The notes: generated from the letters alone by a model not told the origin. A DNA stretch of 34,626 nt from Paludibacteraceae bacterium (GCA_023227695.1 JALNVE010000005.1:1-34626); one strand, 5' to 3'. Counted from the stretch's first letter, positions 8,223-18,426 are shown. Numbers and translations: made by a program.

Positions 8223-9712
8223 TGGGAAGTGCAAAAAATGTTGCATCAGGAGTGGTTTGGAGTACACTTGTAAATCTAATAAATGCAATTTACGGTTTTA
8301 TCTCTGTGCCAATATTGATAAATTACTTTGGAAAAGCTGAATATGGAATAATTGGTTTGGCAATGTCAGTTAATGTGTATATGCAGTTAATGGACTTGGG
8401 GTTCAATTCTACAAATGTTCGTTTTTTCAGCAATTGGCTTGCTAAAAAAGATTGGTCGCATACTAATAAGTTGTTTCAGACTAGCCTTGCTTTCTATGGA
8501 GTGATAGGCATATTAAACGCATTAGCACTGATATTAGTATCATTCTTCACACAGGAGTTGTTCCATTTATCTGCCGAACAGGATGTGATTCTTAAAAACT
8601 TGCTTTATATTCTTTCTGTAAGTGCAATTGTAAGTTGGTTTGTATCATGCTTTAGTCAGCTGATTAGCGCTACAGAAAATGTAGCTTGGATTCAGAGATA
8701 CACACTGCTACCTAAGCTACTTCAACTTGCTATTTTGTTTATTACTGTATTTAGTCATCTCAGCATTTTATGGTATTTCCTGCTTACTACTTTTTCTTTA
8801 TTCTCAATAATTCCATTTTATATGAGGAAGATAAGCAAGGAAACTCCATTTGTCAAATTTTTGCCAAAATTCGACAAGAAGACTTTTAAAGAAATTATTC
8901 CTTATTGTTTAAATATATTTTCATTCAGTATATTTCAATTTTCATTCTATAATCTTAGGCCTGTATTCTTGGGAATACAGGGATCTGTAGAATCTGTAGC
9001 TGATTATCGTGTTTTAAATGGCGTGATAACTGTGGTGTCAATATTTGGTAGTTCATTTATGGGAGTACTTTTGCCATCTGCAGCTAAAGTTGTGGCAACA
9101 CATAATAAAGAGGCATTTTATAAAATAGCATACGATGGGACAAAGTATATCACTATCGTATTATGTTTTTGTTGTTTCGGCATGATGACGATATGTTCCG
9201 AGGTCTTAGAACTTTATGTGGGAAAATCATTTCTTTACCTTATTCCTTGGCTACATGTTTGGCTTGTTTGTACTCTTGGCGTTCATATTCAGGCAATATC
9301 AAGTTTGATACTCTCAGGTTCAGATATTCGAACTATTACTTACAGCACAGTCGTCGCTTCTATTACGGGTTTGCTGATTTCATGGTTTGCCATACCATAT
9401 TATCAGGTAGGCGGTGTAGTTATGGCGTTCGTTGTTTATCAAATAGTGCAATTAGTATTCTATTACTTCTATTATTGGCGTGTGAAGATGAACATCAGTT
9501 CATGGCGAGTTTTCTCGTATTCATTTATTCCATATGTGATTTTAGGTGCAGCTCTTTATTTTATAATTAATCAATTTGTTGTGTTTGATGCTTCTAATTG
9601 GATTCTTTTGTTTGTTAAAGGAATTTTGTTTTCTGTGATTTATTTATTTTTTATTTTATTCTTATTGACAGATAATGATAAAATGTATTTTCGATCATTA
9701 ATGAAATCATGA
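8222..9712 (+). CDS. wzx: Wzx-type oligosaccharide flippase (MATE/MOP superfamily)
   Basis: A 496-residue membrane protein with about 12-14 hydrophobic segments spread over its whole length. The N-terminus (SGVVWSTLVNLINAIYGFISVPILINYFGKAEYG) is characteristic of polysaccharide exporters that move undecaprenyl-linked repeat units across the inner membrane. It overlaps the MenD-like gene through TAATG. It is the only flippase candidate in the window and pairs with the polymerase at 13166. A 147-base gap follows (9713-9859), AT-rich, with a small ACGTT-AAT-AACGT palindrome but no gene. Confidence 0.9.
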   Translation: MGSAKNVASGVVWSTLVNLINAIYGFISVPILINYFGKAEYGIIGLAMSVNVYMQLMDLGFNSTNVRFFSNWLAKKDWSHTNKLFQTSLAFYGVIGILNALALILVSFFTQELFHLSAEQDVILKNLLYILSVSAIVSWFVSCFSQLISATENVAWIQRYTLLPKLLQLAILFITVFSHLSILWYFLLTTFSLFSIIPFYMRKISKETPFVKFLPKFDKKTFKEIIPYCLNIFSFSIFQFSFYNLRPVFLGIQGSVESVADYRVLNGVITVVSIFGSSFMGVLLPSAAKVVATHNKEAFYKIAYDGTKYITIVLCFCCFGMMTICSEVLELYVGKSFLYLIPWLHVWLVCTLGVHIQAISSLILSGSDIRTITYSTVVASITGLLISWFAIPYYQVGGVVMAFVVYQIVQLVFYYFYYWRVKMNISSWRVFSYSFIPYVILGAALYFIINQFVVFDASNWILLFVKGILFSVIYLFFILFLLTDNDKMYFRSLMKS

Positions 9713-9859
9713 TTTATAAAGGGAATATTCTTTACAATGTTTTATTTGTCTATTATGCTAATATTTTCAAACAAGAGAATCGAAAGTTTTTCTTGACGTT
9801 AATAACGTGTTAAATTCTTGTATTTGTATATTAGGGTGTAATACAATTTTTTTTTAAAA

Positions 9860-10834
9860 ATGATAATTGATTCTCCTTATTTCACAATTTTAATTCCTGC
9901 ATTCAAAATAAAATTTTTTGATGAGGCTATTAGAAGTGTTTTAGCTCAACAGGATGAGGACTTTGAACTGATCATTTTGAATGATGCCAGTCCTGAGAAT
10001 ATTAAGGGTGTTGTAGAAAAATACAATGACTTCAGAATAAGGTATTATGAAAACAACAAGAATGTAGGGGCAATTAGAATAGTTGAGAATTGGAATAAAC
10101 TTCTTAGTTATGCAAATGGAGAGTTTGTCATTTGTATGGGAGATGATGATTGTTTGAAAAAAAATTGTTTATCGGAATATAGAGAACTTATAAGTAAATA
10201 TCCGGATTTAGATATTTATCATGGCTGGACCGAGATTATTGACGAAGATAGCAAGGTTTGGAAAATGCAGGAACCTCGTCCTCTTAGGGAGAGTGTTTAT
10301 ACCATGATGTGGCATCGTTGGACTGGAAGATTTAACCAGTACATCGGAGATTTTCTTTATCGTACAGATGTATTGAGAAAGAATGGCGGTTTTTTTAATA
10401 TTCCGTTGGCATGGGCAAGTGATGATATTACATCGTATATTGCTGCTGGTTATAAAGGAATAGCAAATACTCAGATTCCTGTTTTTCAATATAGGCAGAA
10501 TAAGTACAGCATAACATCGGTAGGCGGGGCTGCAGAAAAAATAGAGGCTATTTCGTTGGAAAAAAGTTGGTATAACGATTTTTTGTTAAGAAAGCCGATA
10601 AACGAAACTGATGTTATTTATTATGGGTTGCTGAAAAGAGATATGCCTGATTTCATTTCACAAAAAGTGAATTATACAATAGATAATGAGGTTAAAGGCA
10701 AGATTAAAAATCATTTTTTTGAGGCTTTGAATAGTTGGTTCTTTTGGTTTAAGGAGAATAAAAAAATTGGGCGTTCAAAAGTATCAATGTTGAAGTTGTT
10801 ATTTAATGCTTTGAAATTTAAATTATTTAAGTAG
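9860..10834 (+). CDS. GT2 family glycosyltransferase
   Basis: A 324-residue GT-A glycosyltransferase. FTILIPAFK opens the fold at about residues 8-16, LIILNDASPENI follows, and the metal-binding MGDDD lies near 93-97. The middle segment with WTGRFNQYIGDF and the late SDDITSYIAAGYKG resemble acceptor and base regions of the family. It ends 5 bases before the next glycosyltransferase. Donor and linkage are unknown. Confidence 0.88.
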   Translation: MIIDSPYFTILIPAFKIKFFDEAIRSVLAQQDEDFELIILNDASPENIKGVVEKYNDFRIRYYENNKNVGAIRIVENWNKLLSYANGEFVICMGDDDCLKKNCLSEYRELISKYPDLDIYHGWTEIIDEDSKVWKMQEPRPLRESVYTMMWHRWTGRFNQYIGDFLYRTDVLRKNGGFFNIPLAWASDDITSYIAAGYKGIANTQIPVFQYRQNKYSITSVGGAAEKIEAISLEKSWYNDFLLRKPINETDVIYYGLLKRDMPDFISQKVNYTIDNEVKGKIKNHFFEALNSWFFWFKENKKIGRSKVSMLKLLFNALKFKLFK

Positions 10835-10839
10835 AAGAC

Positions 10840-11871
10840 ATGAAATTAGTATATGTAGGATTGGTATTTCCTCATCATAAGGGTACTCATGCTGGATATA
10901 ATCATATAAAGGATTTCTTGCCATATGATTATGATGTGGATTGCCAGATGTTGTATTCCAAATTTGCTTGTTCCAAGTCGTTTTTTGGAAACTTGATGAG
11001 AAGGATTGGTTATAAATTTTTTGGTTATAGAATCATTCCTTTTTTTCTTCTAAAGGTCTTTTTTCTATCATTGACGAATAAAAATCTTATTTTTCATGTT
11101 ATTTATGGAGAAGATATATTAACCAAATGGTTTTTGGCTTGCACATTGAAACATAAGGTGGTTTGTACACTTCATCAGCCTTTTGCTTGGTCAGAAAATA
11201 ATCCTTCGTTCCGTGAATGCGTAAAAAGAACTGATAAAGTGATTCTAATGGCGTCAAATGAATTGGAAAAGTTTAAGTGTTTGAAGTGCGATGACAATGT
11301 TACTTATATCCCTCATGGCATCTGTTCTGATTTCTATCATTTGCCTTCGGACAAGAAAGAAGAAAAAAACGGCTCTGTTTTGATGGTAGGTGATTGGCTC
11401 CGTGATTTTGACATTGCCAATAAAGTGTTTATTAGATTGTTGCAGAATAATCCGGATCAAATCATAAATGTGGTATGCAGCAAAGAAAACCGTAAATATT
11501 TTACTGATAGTAGAATAAACTGTTTTACAGGCATAACAGACGAAGAGTTGAGAACTTTGTATTGGAAGTCGGCATTTCTCTTTTTGCCAGTTAAAAGGTT
11601 TACTGCAAATAATGCTTTGTTGGAATCTTCAGCATGTGGATGTAACATTATGATTGCTTCTGAACAGATTGAGAATTCTTATATTCCTGATCAATATATT
11701 AAGATGATGCCATTGGATTTTAATGTTTGTTGTCAAAATTTGTCAGAGTTCTTGAACGAAAAGAAGCCATCTGATTTTTCTTTTTTTGATACTATATCAG
11801 AATATGTCATATCAAACTATTCTTGGCGTAAAATATCGGAAAAAACAATCTCATATTTAAGGCAAAAGTAA
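10840..11871 (+). CDS. GT-B fold glycosyltransferase (GT4-like)
   Basis: A 343-residue protein with a GT-B layout. The N-terminal half has KLVYVGLVFPHHKGTHAGYNH, VVCTLHQPFAW and TDKVILMASNEL. The C-terminal half begins at about residue 180 with SVLMVGDWLRDFDIAN and carries the donor-site region LPVKRFTANNALLESSACGCNIM, a variant of the GT4 E-x7-E block. Overall similarity to the standard GT4 signature is modest, so the exact CAZy family is uncertain. It lies between a GT2 and a clear GT4 gene with short spacers of 5 and 11 bases. Confidence 0.75.
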   Translation: MKLVYVGLVFPHHKGTHAGYNHIKDFLPYDYDVDCQMLYSKFACSKSFFGNLMRRIGYKFFGYRIIPFFLLKVFFLSLTNKNLIFHVIYGEDILTKWFLACTLKHKVVCTLHQPFAWSENNPSFRECVKRTDKVILMASNELEKFKCLKCDDNVTYIPHGICSDFYHLPSDKKEEKNGSVLMVGDWLRDFDIANKVFIRLLQNNPDQIINVVCSKENRKYFTDSRINCFTGITDEELRTLYWKSAFLFLPVKRFTANNALLESSACGCNIMIASEQIENSYIPDQYIKMMPLDFNVCCQNLSEFLNEKKPSDFSFFDTISEYVISNYSWRKISEKTISYLRQK

Positions 11872-11882
11872 AAAATTAAGAC

Positions 11883-13118
11883 ATGCGTGTACTTTGGTTT
11901 GAAGTGACAGTTCCTGCAAATTTTAAATCGGAAGGTGCTCCGGTAGCAGGATGGCAGGATTCATTGGAGGCTATTGTTAAGGAAAATACAAACATAGAGT
12001 TAGCGGTAGCTTTTGAAAGTAAGACGAATGATAAGAAGATGATAGATGGTGTTACTTATTATTCTCTTTGTCCTCAGTTTTCTTTCAATGATAAGTTGAA
12101 ACTGAAGTGTTCTTGGCAGCCGTTGGTCGATAAAATGATACCATTGGCTCTTGATGTTGTAAAGGATTTTAATCCAGATGTTATCCATGTTTTTGGTACG
12201 GAATGGTATTGGCCCCAGATTGTAAAGTATACGGATAAACCAGTTGTTGCTCATCTTCAGGGATCTATTCCTCCTTATTATAATGCTCAATATCCTCCAT
12301 TTTACAATAAATGGAGTGTTGTTTTTAGCATGGGATTATTGTGTGTTAGAAATCAATTAGGAGCTTATTTGGCAAGAAAAAAATATTATTCAAGATATCT
12401 TTTGGAAGAGGATAATCTAAGACACGTCTCAAATTATATGGGTCGTACTAAATGGGATAGACAGTTGGTTAAACTCTATAATCCTCAATCCATTTATTAT
12501 TATTGCAGTGAAGCTTTAAGGCCTGATTTTATTGCTAACAATGACCAATGGAAACCTCAGAACAGGGATAAGATAAAGCTGATAACGACAGGGTGTGGGG
12601 TGTTACTCAAAGGTTTGGATACGATAATTAGAACAGCAGTTCTGTTAAAAGAGAGAAATGTTAATTTTGAGTGGAGAATCGCAGGATCTCTACCTGCACA
12701 ATTAAAAAAACTTTTAGAGAGTCAAGAAAATGTAAAACTAGAAAATTTGAATATTGTCTTGCTTGGTTATACCAATTCGGATAAGTTGAAAGAAGAGTTG
12801 TTGGATTCAGATATGTATGTCCACACCTCATATTGTGACAATAGTCCTAATTCTATTTGTGAAGCTCAATATTTGGGATTGCCAATAATTGCGACGTATG
12901 TAGGAGGTATTCCATCTTTGATTGAAAACGAAAAAGAGGGTGTCTTGTTGCCCGCAAACGCTCCATATGAGATGGCTCAGACAATCATTGAATTGTTTGC
13001 AGACAAGGATAGAAGATCGGCATTAGGTTTGGCATCTAGAAATTGTGCAGTAAAAAGACATGATCAAAAGGCTATTTTAAATGATTTGTTAACTTGCTAC
13101 AAATCATTAATTTGCTAA
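11883..13118 (+). CDS. GT4 family glycosyltransferase
   Basis: A 411-residue retaining GT-B glycosyltransferase. The N-terminal domain includes FNPDVIHVFGTEWYWP and VVAHLQGSIPPY. The C-terminal GT4 domain starts near residue 235 with GVLLKGLDTIIRTAVLL and contains VLLGYTNSDKLKEELLDSDMYV. The donor-binding NSICEAQYLGLPIIATYVGG gives the expected E-x7-E type region. About 47 bases separate it from the polymerase gene. Confidence 0.9.
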   Translation: MRVLWFEVTVPANFKSEGAPVAGWQDSLEAIVKENTNIELAVAFESKTNDKKMIDGVTYYSLCPQFSFNDKLKLKCSWQPLVDKMIPLALDVVKDFNPDVIHVFGTEWYWPQIVKYTDKPVVAHLQGSIPPYYNAQYPPFYNKWSVVFSMGLLCVRNQLGAYLARKKYYSRYLLEEDNLRHVSNYMGRTKWDRQLVKLYNPQSIYYYCSEALRPDFIANNDQWKPQNRDKIKLITTGCGVLLKGLDTIIRTAVLLKERNVNFEWRIAGSLPAQLKKLLESQENVKLENLNIVLLGYTNSDKLKEELLDSDMYVHTSYCDNSPNSICEAQYLGLPIIATYVGGIPSLIENEKEGVLLPANAPYEMAQTIIELFADKDRRSALGLASRNCAVKRHDQKAILNDLLTCYKSLIC

Positions 13119-13165
13119 TTTTCTGTAATAATAACTTTTTGTATTAAAGAATAAAGAATAAAAGA

Positions 13166-14491
13166 ATGGATGCTTTGTTGTTAGGATTCGTTAAACTTTA
13201 TTCTATAGTAATCTTTATTACTATTTTTTTTGATTTAAAAATGGGTATGATATTATATCTGTCATACTTTTTTTTAATTCCTCAGGTTACGTTAGGATTT
13301 TTCCCTGTTACTGTGTTGTCTTTAGCTTTATTTGGTGTAGCATCTTATAAATATAAGCGTATGCTTTTTTCTCCTCAATCATTTTGGGCAATTGCGCCTT
13401 ATGCTTTTTTGTTATTGATGCTAGGTTTGTTTATTCCATTATCTCCTACACCCATATCTTTTCAGTTAGACAAATGGCGTGTTGATTTTATAAATGGATT
13501 ATTGACGATGTGGGTAGTCTGGTTGATGGTGATTAATGATGGTATGACTAAAACTTTACTTCGATTTTTCTTAATTATATCTTTTATTGTAGGAATATAC
13601 GCTTTGATCTTAACTCAAACAGAAGGTGTGAATCCTTATGTGTTTGCTTTTTCTATTTTGAGTGATGGAAATTTATTGGAAAACTGGTTTGCAGACTCAA
13701 ACAGACTATTTGGACGTATTTCATCTACTTTTGTACATCCTATGATATGGGCTTTCGTTTGTGGAGCTTTAATCATTGTCTTTTTTGCTATCAGGGATAA
13801 AATAAGTAAATTCACATTTATTCTATTAATGATTGTTTTGTCACTTGATATGTTGTTTTGTGGTGTGAGATCAGTTTTAGCTGCTTTTTTGGTAACTGTA
13901 GTGTTTTATCTGCTATTAAAAAGACAAATAAAACTTTTATTATACTCGGGGTTGACATGTTTGTTAATCTTGCTATTGATCACTACAAATGATCTTTTAT
14001 TCAGCTATGTCTCGTCAATTTTTGATTTTTCTGGTAATGCATCTGTAAGTCAAGGATCTAGTTTTGAAATGAGATTTAATCAACTTGGTGCTGCATTAAA
14101 AGAGATGAAAGATAGCCCTTTTGTCGGTAAAGGTTATAATTGGCATGAATATTATATGGAGACTGAAGGTGATCATCCTGAGTTACTTGCTTTTGAAAGT
14201 TTGATATTTACCATTCTTTGTGATAGTGGTATATTAGGAGTCATAATATGGGTTAGTTATGCATTGATGTTATTATTTATCCCTAAGTTTATATTAAAAG
14301 ACAAGAATGATATAATAATATTACAGTGCTTAACATGTTATTATTTTGTCTATTCAATCATTACTGGTGATTTTGGCGTTCGGTATTTTTGTTGGTTTTA
14401 TGCGATTTTATTTGGTATGAGTTATCATAAAATCAAGTTGGATAGCAAATTATCAGCTTTAAAAAAAATATTTAAAATAAAAACCATTTAA
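13166..14491 (+). CDS. wzy: Wzy-type O-antigen/capsule polymerase
   Basis: A 441-residue integral membrane protein with about 10-11 hydrophobic helices and a large periplasmic loop. The part from MRFNQLGAALKEMKDSPFVGKGYNWHEYY to the final helices is like the O-antigen ligase/polymerase family, which joins lipid-linked repeat units in the periplasm. Family members are very divergent, so the assignment rests on topology, size and position. It is the only candidate and accompanies the single flippase. The start lies at the end of a small A-rich repeat (three AAAGAAT-like units, 13145-13168). Confidence 0.82.
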   Translation: MDALLLGFVKLYSIVIFITIFFDLKMGMILYLSYFFLIPQVTLGFFPVTVLSLALFGVASYKYKRMLFSPQSFWAIAPYAFLLLMLGLFIPLSPTPISFQLDKWRVDFINGLLTMWVVWLMVINDGMTKTLLRFFLIISFIVGIYALILTQTEGVNPYVFAFSILSDGNLLENWFADSNRLFGRISSTFVHPMIWAFVCGALIIVFFAIRDKISKFTFILLMIVLSLDMLFCGVRSVLAAFLVTVVFYLLLKRQIKLLLYSGLTCLLILLLITTNDLLFSYVSSIFDFSGNASVSQGSSFEMRFNQLGAALKEMKDSPFVGKGYNWHEYYMETEGDHPELLAFESLIFTILCDSGILGVIIWVSYALMLLFIPKFILKDKNDIIILQCLTCYYFVYSIITGDFGVRYFCWFYAILFGMSYHKIKLDSKLSALKKIFKIKTI

Positions 14492-14493
14492 AT

Positions 14494-14519
14494 AAATTGA
14501 AGTTAATCTCAATTTTTTT
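14494..14519 (+). terminator. Weak AT-rich terminator-like hairpin after wzy
   Basis: AAATTGA (14494-14500) pairs with TCAATTT (14509-14515) around an eight-base loop, and the T run continues to 14519. It starts 2 bases after the wzy stop. Six of seven stem pairs are A-T, so termination would be inefficient. Under a UpxY-type antiterminator polymerase should pass. Confidence 0.35.
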
Positions 14520-14574
14520 AAAAAAATAAGCAACATTGTATTTTTAATTTTATGTTATATATATTAGTCTTGTT

Positions 14575-15252
14575 ATGAAGCAAATACTAACGAAATTTGT
14601 AGATTTTTTGATAAAGTTGTTACATTTTTTCTTTAATTATAAGTTTAGTTTGTTCCTTCATTTGCAAAAACAGAAATTATATGGATATTGGATCAAATAT
14701 GAATTTAAGCAGGTTGGTGAAAAATGCTTATTTGAAAATTTTGGTTATATTGCAGGAGGATCTTATATAACAATTGGTAATTATTCCACATTTGGCAAAG
14801 GTACAGTGATTACAGCGTGGGATTCTTATGTATATGAGAATAATGAGGCAAACGAAATTGGCATAAAACGTCAAATTTTATATCCTTCTATTAAGATTGG
14901 AAATCATTGTATATTTGGTGATTATAATAATATAACAGCTATAAATAACATTAAAATAGGTGATGGTTTGTTGACGGGTAAATGGGTAACGATTACAGAT
15001 AACTCACATGGACTTACTGATTTAGAATCGATGAAAGTAAGGCCTGCAATGCGTCAGCTGGTTTCAAAGGGCGGTGTTGATATAGGAAAGAATGTGTGGA
15101 TTGGCGAAAAAGTGACAATATTACCAGGTGTAACAATAGGGGATGGGGCGGTCATTGCAGCCAATTCTGTTGTAACGAAAAGTGTTGAGGCATATTCTGT
15201 AGTCGGAGGAAATCCTGCAGTAATGTTAAAAGCAAATAAAATCAAAAATTAA
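14575..15252 (+). CDS. Hexapeptide-repeat acyltransferase (LbetaH, CatB/WbbJ-like)
   Basis: A 225-residue left-handed beta-helix acetyltransferase that would O-acetylate (or N-acetylate) a sugar using acetyl-CoA. Hexapeptide repeats run from about residue 65 to the end: GSYITIGNYSTFGKG, IKIGNHCIFGD, INNIKIGDGLLTG, then VDIGKNVWIGEKVTILPGVTIGDGAVIAANSVV. The likely catalytic His is in ITDNSHG. The NPAVMLK ending is typical of the CatB-like group. The first 60 residues are basic and hydrophobic. It ends 2 bases before the WbsX-type gene. Confidence 0.88.
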   Translation: MKQILTKFVDFLIKLLHFFFNYKFSLFLHLQKQKLYGYWIKYEFKQVGEKCLFENFGYIAGGSYITIGNYSTFGKGTVITAWDSYVYENNEANEIGIKRQILYPSIKIGNHCIFGDYNNITAINNIKIGDGLLTGKWVTITDNSHGLTDLESMKVRPAMRQLVSKGGVDIGKNVWIGEKVTILPGVTIGDGAVIAANSVVTKSVEAYSVVGGNPAVMLKANKIKN

Positions 15253-15254
15253 AT

Positions 15255-16430
15255 ATGAAGTCAAAGGCAAGAGTAATAGCATTTTACCTTCCTCAATATC
15301 ATCCGATTCCGGAGAATGACGAGGTTTGGGGTAAAGGTTTCACGGAGTGGACAAACGTAGGAAAAGCAAAACCTTTATTTCGAGGTCATATGCAACCTCA
15401 TGTACCTGCTGATCTGGGTTATTACGATCTTCGTATGCCTGAAGTTCGTGAACAGCAGGCTCAGTTAGCCAAGGAAGCTGGAATAGAAGGTTTCTGTTAC
15501 TGGCATTACTGGTTTGGTAATGGGAAACAGCTTTTGGAAAACATCTTCAATGAAGTAGTGGATTCTGGACATCCAGATTTCCCTTTTTGCTTAGGTTGGG
15601 CTAATCACTCATGGAGTACAAAGTCGTGGGTGGCTGGCAAAACAATGCAAAAGGATAAGATGATCATGGAACAGACTTATCCAGGTCAAGAAGACAATGA
15701 AAATCATTTTTATTCTTTATTGAAAGCATTTAAAGATAATAGATATATTAAGGTAGATAACAAACTTCTTTTTGTAATCTATATGCCATTGGCTGCTCAG
15801 AATGTAAAACAGTTTATGGACACTTGGAATGAATTGGCTAAAAAAGAAGGTCTTCTGGGTTTTCATTTTGTTGGTATTCAGGATAATGCTAATATCTTCT
15901 CTTTCGAAGATAATAAGAAATATGGTAACGAAGGTATGGTTGTGAATGCAAATATTTTATACAAGAGAGTCTTTGATTTAGGTTTTGATGCTGTAAATTC
16001 AAGAGGAATGACTTTATCTCGGATCCGTTATGATAGTTTTGTTGTATCTATCATAAAAGAGTATTGGAGTAAGTTTCTTTTAAAAGTATTAAAGTGGCAG
16101 CCAGTTCGTAAATATGATTATAAAAAAATTTCACAATTGCTATTTGCAGAAGAAGATGCCCAGGAAAATGTATATCCGACTCTTATACCTAATTGGGATA
16201 GAACTCCAAGAAGTGGAAACAAAGCAGTAGTTTGGTATAATTATAATCCAAAATACTTTTATTTACAAGTTAAAAAGGCTTTGAAGTTGATAGAGAACAA
16301 ACAAGACGAGCATAAAATTTTGTTCTTAATGTCTTGGAATGAGTGGGGAGAGGGTAATTACATGGAACCAGACTTGGAGTATGGACATGGTTATATTAAT
16401 GCATTGAGAGATGCTTTGAATGAGGATTAA
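15255..16430 (+). CDS. WbsX-type glycosyltransferase (GH99-like fold)
   Basis: A 391-residue protein with the hallmark opening ARVIAFYLPQYHPIPENDEVWGKGFTEW and the middle GIEGFCYWHYWFGNG. The end carries LMSWNEWGEGNYMEPD. This is the WbsX domain family found in O-antigen and capsule loci, usually described as glycosyltransferase and structurally related to GH99 glycosidases. Activity has rarely been shown directly, so 'transferase' follows the family label. It is next to glf, separated by 18 bases. Confidence 0.88.
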   Translation: MKSKARVIAFYLPQYHPIPENDEVWGKGFTEWTNVGKAKPLFRGHMQPHVPADLGYYDLRMPEVREQQAQLAKEAGIEGFCYWHYWFGNGKQLLENIFNEVVDSGHPDFPFCLGWANHSWSTKSWVAGKTMQKDKMIMEQTYPGQEDNENHFYSLLKAFKDNRYIKVDNKLLFVIYMPLAAQNVKQFMDTWNELAKKEGLLGFHFVGIQDNANIFSFEDNKKYGNEGMVVNANILYKRVFDLGFDAVNSRGMTLSRIRYDSFVVSIIKEYWSKFLLKVLKWQPVRKYDYKKISQLLFAEEDAQENVYPTLIPNWDRTPRSGNKAVVWYNYNPKYFYLQVKKALKLIENKQDEHKILFLMSWNEWGEGNYMEPDLEYGHGYINALRDALNED

Positions 16431-16448
16431 AAGATTAATTCAAAAAAA

Positions 16449-17567
16449 ATGTCTAAATACGATTATTTGATAGTTGGCTCTGGTTTATTTGGCGCAACAT
16501 TTGCTTATTTTGCCAGAAAGGCTGGAAAAAAGTGCCTTGTCATCGACAAACGTCATCATTTGGGAGGAAACGTTTATTGTGAAAGTTGTGAAGGCATAAA
16601 CGTTCATAAATATGGAGCTCATATTTTTCACACTAATAATAAAAAGGTTTGGAATCTTGTCAACTCAATTGTAGAGTTTAACAGATATACAAACTCTCCG
16701 GTTGCCATATATGGGGACAAACTTTACAATTTGCCTTTTAATATGAACACATTTTATCAGATGTGGAATGTTAAGACGCCAAACGAGGCAAAGGTAAAAA
16801 TAGATGAGCAACGTGCTGAGGCAATATCAAAAATGGAAGGCTGTGATCCTCGAAATTTGGAGGAACAGGCTCTTATGCTAGTAGGAAAGGACATATACGA
16901 AATGTTAATAAAGGGATATACAGAAAAGCAGTGGGGTAGGAAATGTGTTGATTTGCCTGCTTTTATTATCAAGAGACTCCCTATAAGAATGACTTTCGAT
17001 AATAATTATTTTAATGATAGATACCAAGGTATTCCTGTTGGCGGATACAATGTCTTGATCAACGGTTTACTAGAAGGTGTAGAGACAAATGTTAATACTG
17101 ATTTCTTTCAAAATAGATCATATTTCGAGTCGTTAGCAGACATGATTGTCTATACGGGACAATTGGATGAGTTTTTTGATTATAAATATGGACATCTGGA
17201 GTTCAGATCGGTTACGTTTAAAACTGAGATTTTAGATACTCCTAACTATCAGGCTAATGCTGTCGTTAATTATACAGACAGAGATATTCCTTATACTCGT
17301 GTGATAGAGCATAAGCATTTTGAGATGTTTGGAGATGAGGTTTATAAATGTCCTAAGACCATTATCAGTAGAGAGTATTCTGCTGAATGGAAACCGGGCA
17401 TGGAGGCCTATTATCCGATTAACGATGCTTGTAATAATGATCTTGCCGATAAATATCGTTCATTGTCTAGTCAACATTCGAACGTGATATTTGGCGGTAG
17501 ATTGGCCGAATACAAGTATTACGATATGGCTCCTATTATAGAAAAAGTCATGTCTTTTGTTTTTTAA
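16449..17567 (+). CDS. glf: UDP-galactopyranose mutase
   Basis: A complete 372-residue flavoenzyme converting UDP-galactopyranose to UDP-galactofuranose in the cytoplasm. The FAD-binding GSGLFG is at residues 10-15, LGGNVY at 38-43, YGAHIFHT at 55-62, and GYTEKQWG at 156-163 is the conserved signature segment. PVGGYNVLI and the C-terminal IEHKHFEMFG block complete the family pattern. It indicates galactofuranose in the polymer. A C-terminal remnant of a different glf allele lies at 91-414. Confidence 0.97.
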   Translation: MSKYDYLIVGSGLFGATFAYFARKAGKKCLVIDKRHHLGGNVYCESCEGINVHKYGAHIFHTNNKKVWNLVNSIVEFNRYTNSPVAIYGDKLYNLPFNMNTFYQMWNVKTPNEAKVKIDEQRAEAISKMEGCDPRNLEEQALMLVGKDIYEMLIKGYTEKQWGRKCVDLPAFIIKRLPIRMTFDNNYFNDRYQGIPVGGYNVLINGLLEGVETNVNTDFFQNRSYFESLADMIVYTGQLDEFFDYKYGHLEFRSVTFKTEILDTPNYQANAVVNYTDRDIPYTRVIEHKHFEMFGDEVYKCPKTIISREYSAEWKPGMEAYYPINDACNNDLADKYRSLSSQHSNVIFGGRLAEYKYYDMAPIIEKVMSFVF

Positions 17568-17607
17568 GTTATTGGTTTAGAATATTTCAGAGATAGTATT
17601 AAAAGAG

Positions 17608-18426
17608 ATGGATGTAAAGATATTTGTGTGTTTTCACAAGAAAGACCATTTTGTTGGTGGAGAAGGATATATTCCCATTCAATTGGGTAAGGTCTCCTCT
17701 TATGTTGATTTGGGCTATATTGGAGATGATACAGGTAATAATATAAGCGACAAGAATCCATGGTATTGCGAATTAACGGCAATGTATTGGATATGGAAAA
17801 ACAGTCTTGATGCTGATTATCTAGGCTTGTTCCATTATAGGCGTTTCTTGGATTTCCATCCATCTTTTATTACTAAGTTTAGGGATTATCTGCATGTGGA
17901 CAAAGATTATCTTTTTTCTCATTCTAAAATAGATAAAGATCTTATTGCAAAATATGATGTCATATTGCCAAATAAACAGAAACTTCATATTCCTATTTAT
18001 GATGGGCTTTGTAGGGCTCATGTTCGTGATGATGTGAACATTTTGGCAAATGTTGTGGAAGAACTTTATCCAGATTTTAAATCGGATTATGAAGAGGTTG
18101 TTATAAATGGTAATACATATACACCATTTAATATATTGATTTCGAAAAGGAAAATATTTGCGGATTATTCTCAATGGTTGTTCAATATATTGTTTGAGTT
18201 TGAGAAGCGTTTGACCATTCCTGCTGATCCTTATCAACCAAGGTTGTTCGGCTTCTATTCAGAGCGTTTGTTGAATGTCTATTTTCATCATTATAGAAAT
18301 AAGTATAAGATAGGCTATTTGCCTCCTATGCTTTTTGACGAAAACAAGAATCTGAATATTCTTGTTTTAAAAATAAGAAATAAGTTAAGAGATCTTTGTA
18401 GCTTCTTGTATAAAAAGACAATATGA
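17608..18426 (+). CDS. DUF4422 capsular polysaccharide protein (probable glycosyltransferase)
   Basis: A 272-residue protein with the DUF4422 pattern: an N-terminal IFVCFHKKD, the central NPWYCELTAMYWIWKN (residues 51-66) and YLGLFHYRRFLD. A further conserved part is NILISKRKIFADYSQWLFNILFEFE. The family is common in capsule and O-antigen loci and is generally thought to transfer galactofuranose or related sugars, although that is largely inferred from context. The neighbouring glf (40 bases upstream) agrees with a galactofuranosyl role. Confidence 0.85.
   Translation: MDVKIFVCFHKKDHFVGGEGYIPIQLGKVSSYVDLGYIGDDTGNNISDKNPWYCELTAMYWIWKNSLDADYLGLFHYRRFLDFHPSFITKFRDYLHVDKDYLFSHSKIDKDLIAKYDVILPNKQKLHIPIYDGLCRAHVRDDVNILANVVEELYPDFKSDYEEVVINGNTYTPFNILISKRKIFADYSQWLFNILFEFEKRLTIPADPYQPRLFGFYSERLLNVYFHHYRNKYKIGYLPPMLFDENKNLNILVLKIRNKLRDLCSFLYKKTI

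Noticed and set aside
9163..9570. 135-codon + strand frame inside the flippase gene
   Set aside because: It is an out-of-frame shadow of the Wzx membrane protein with no domain of its own.
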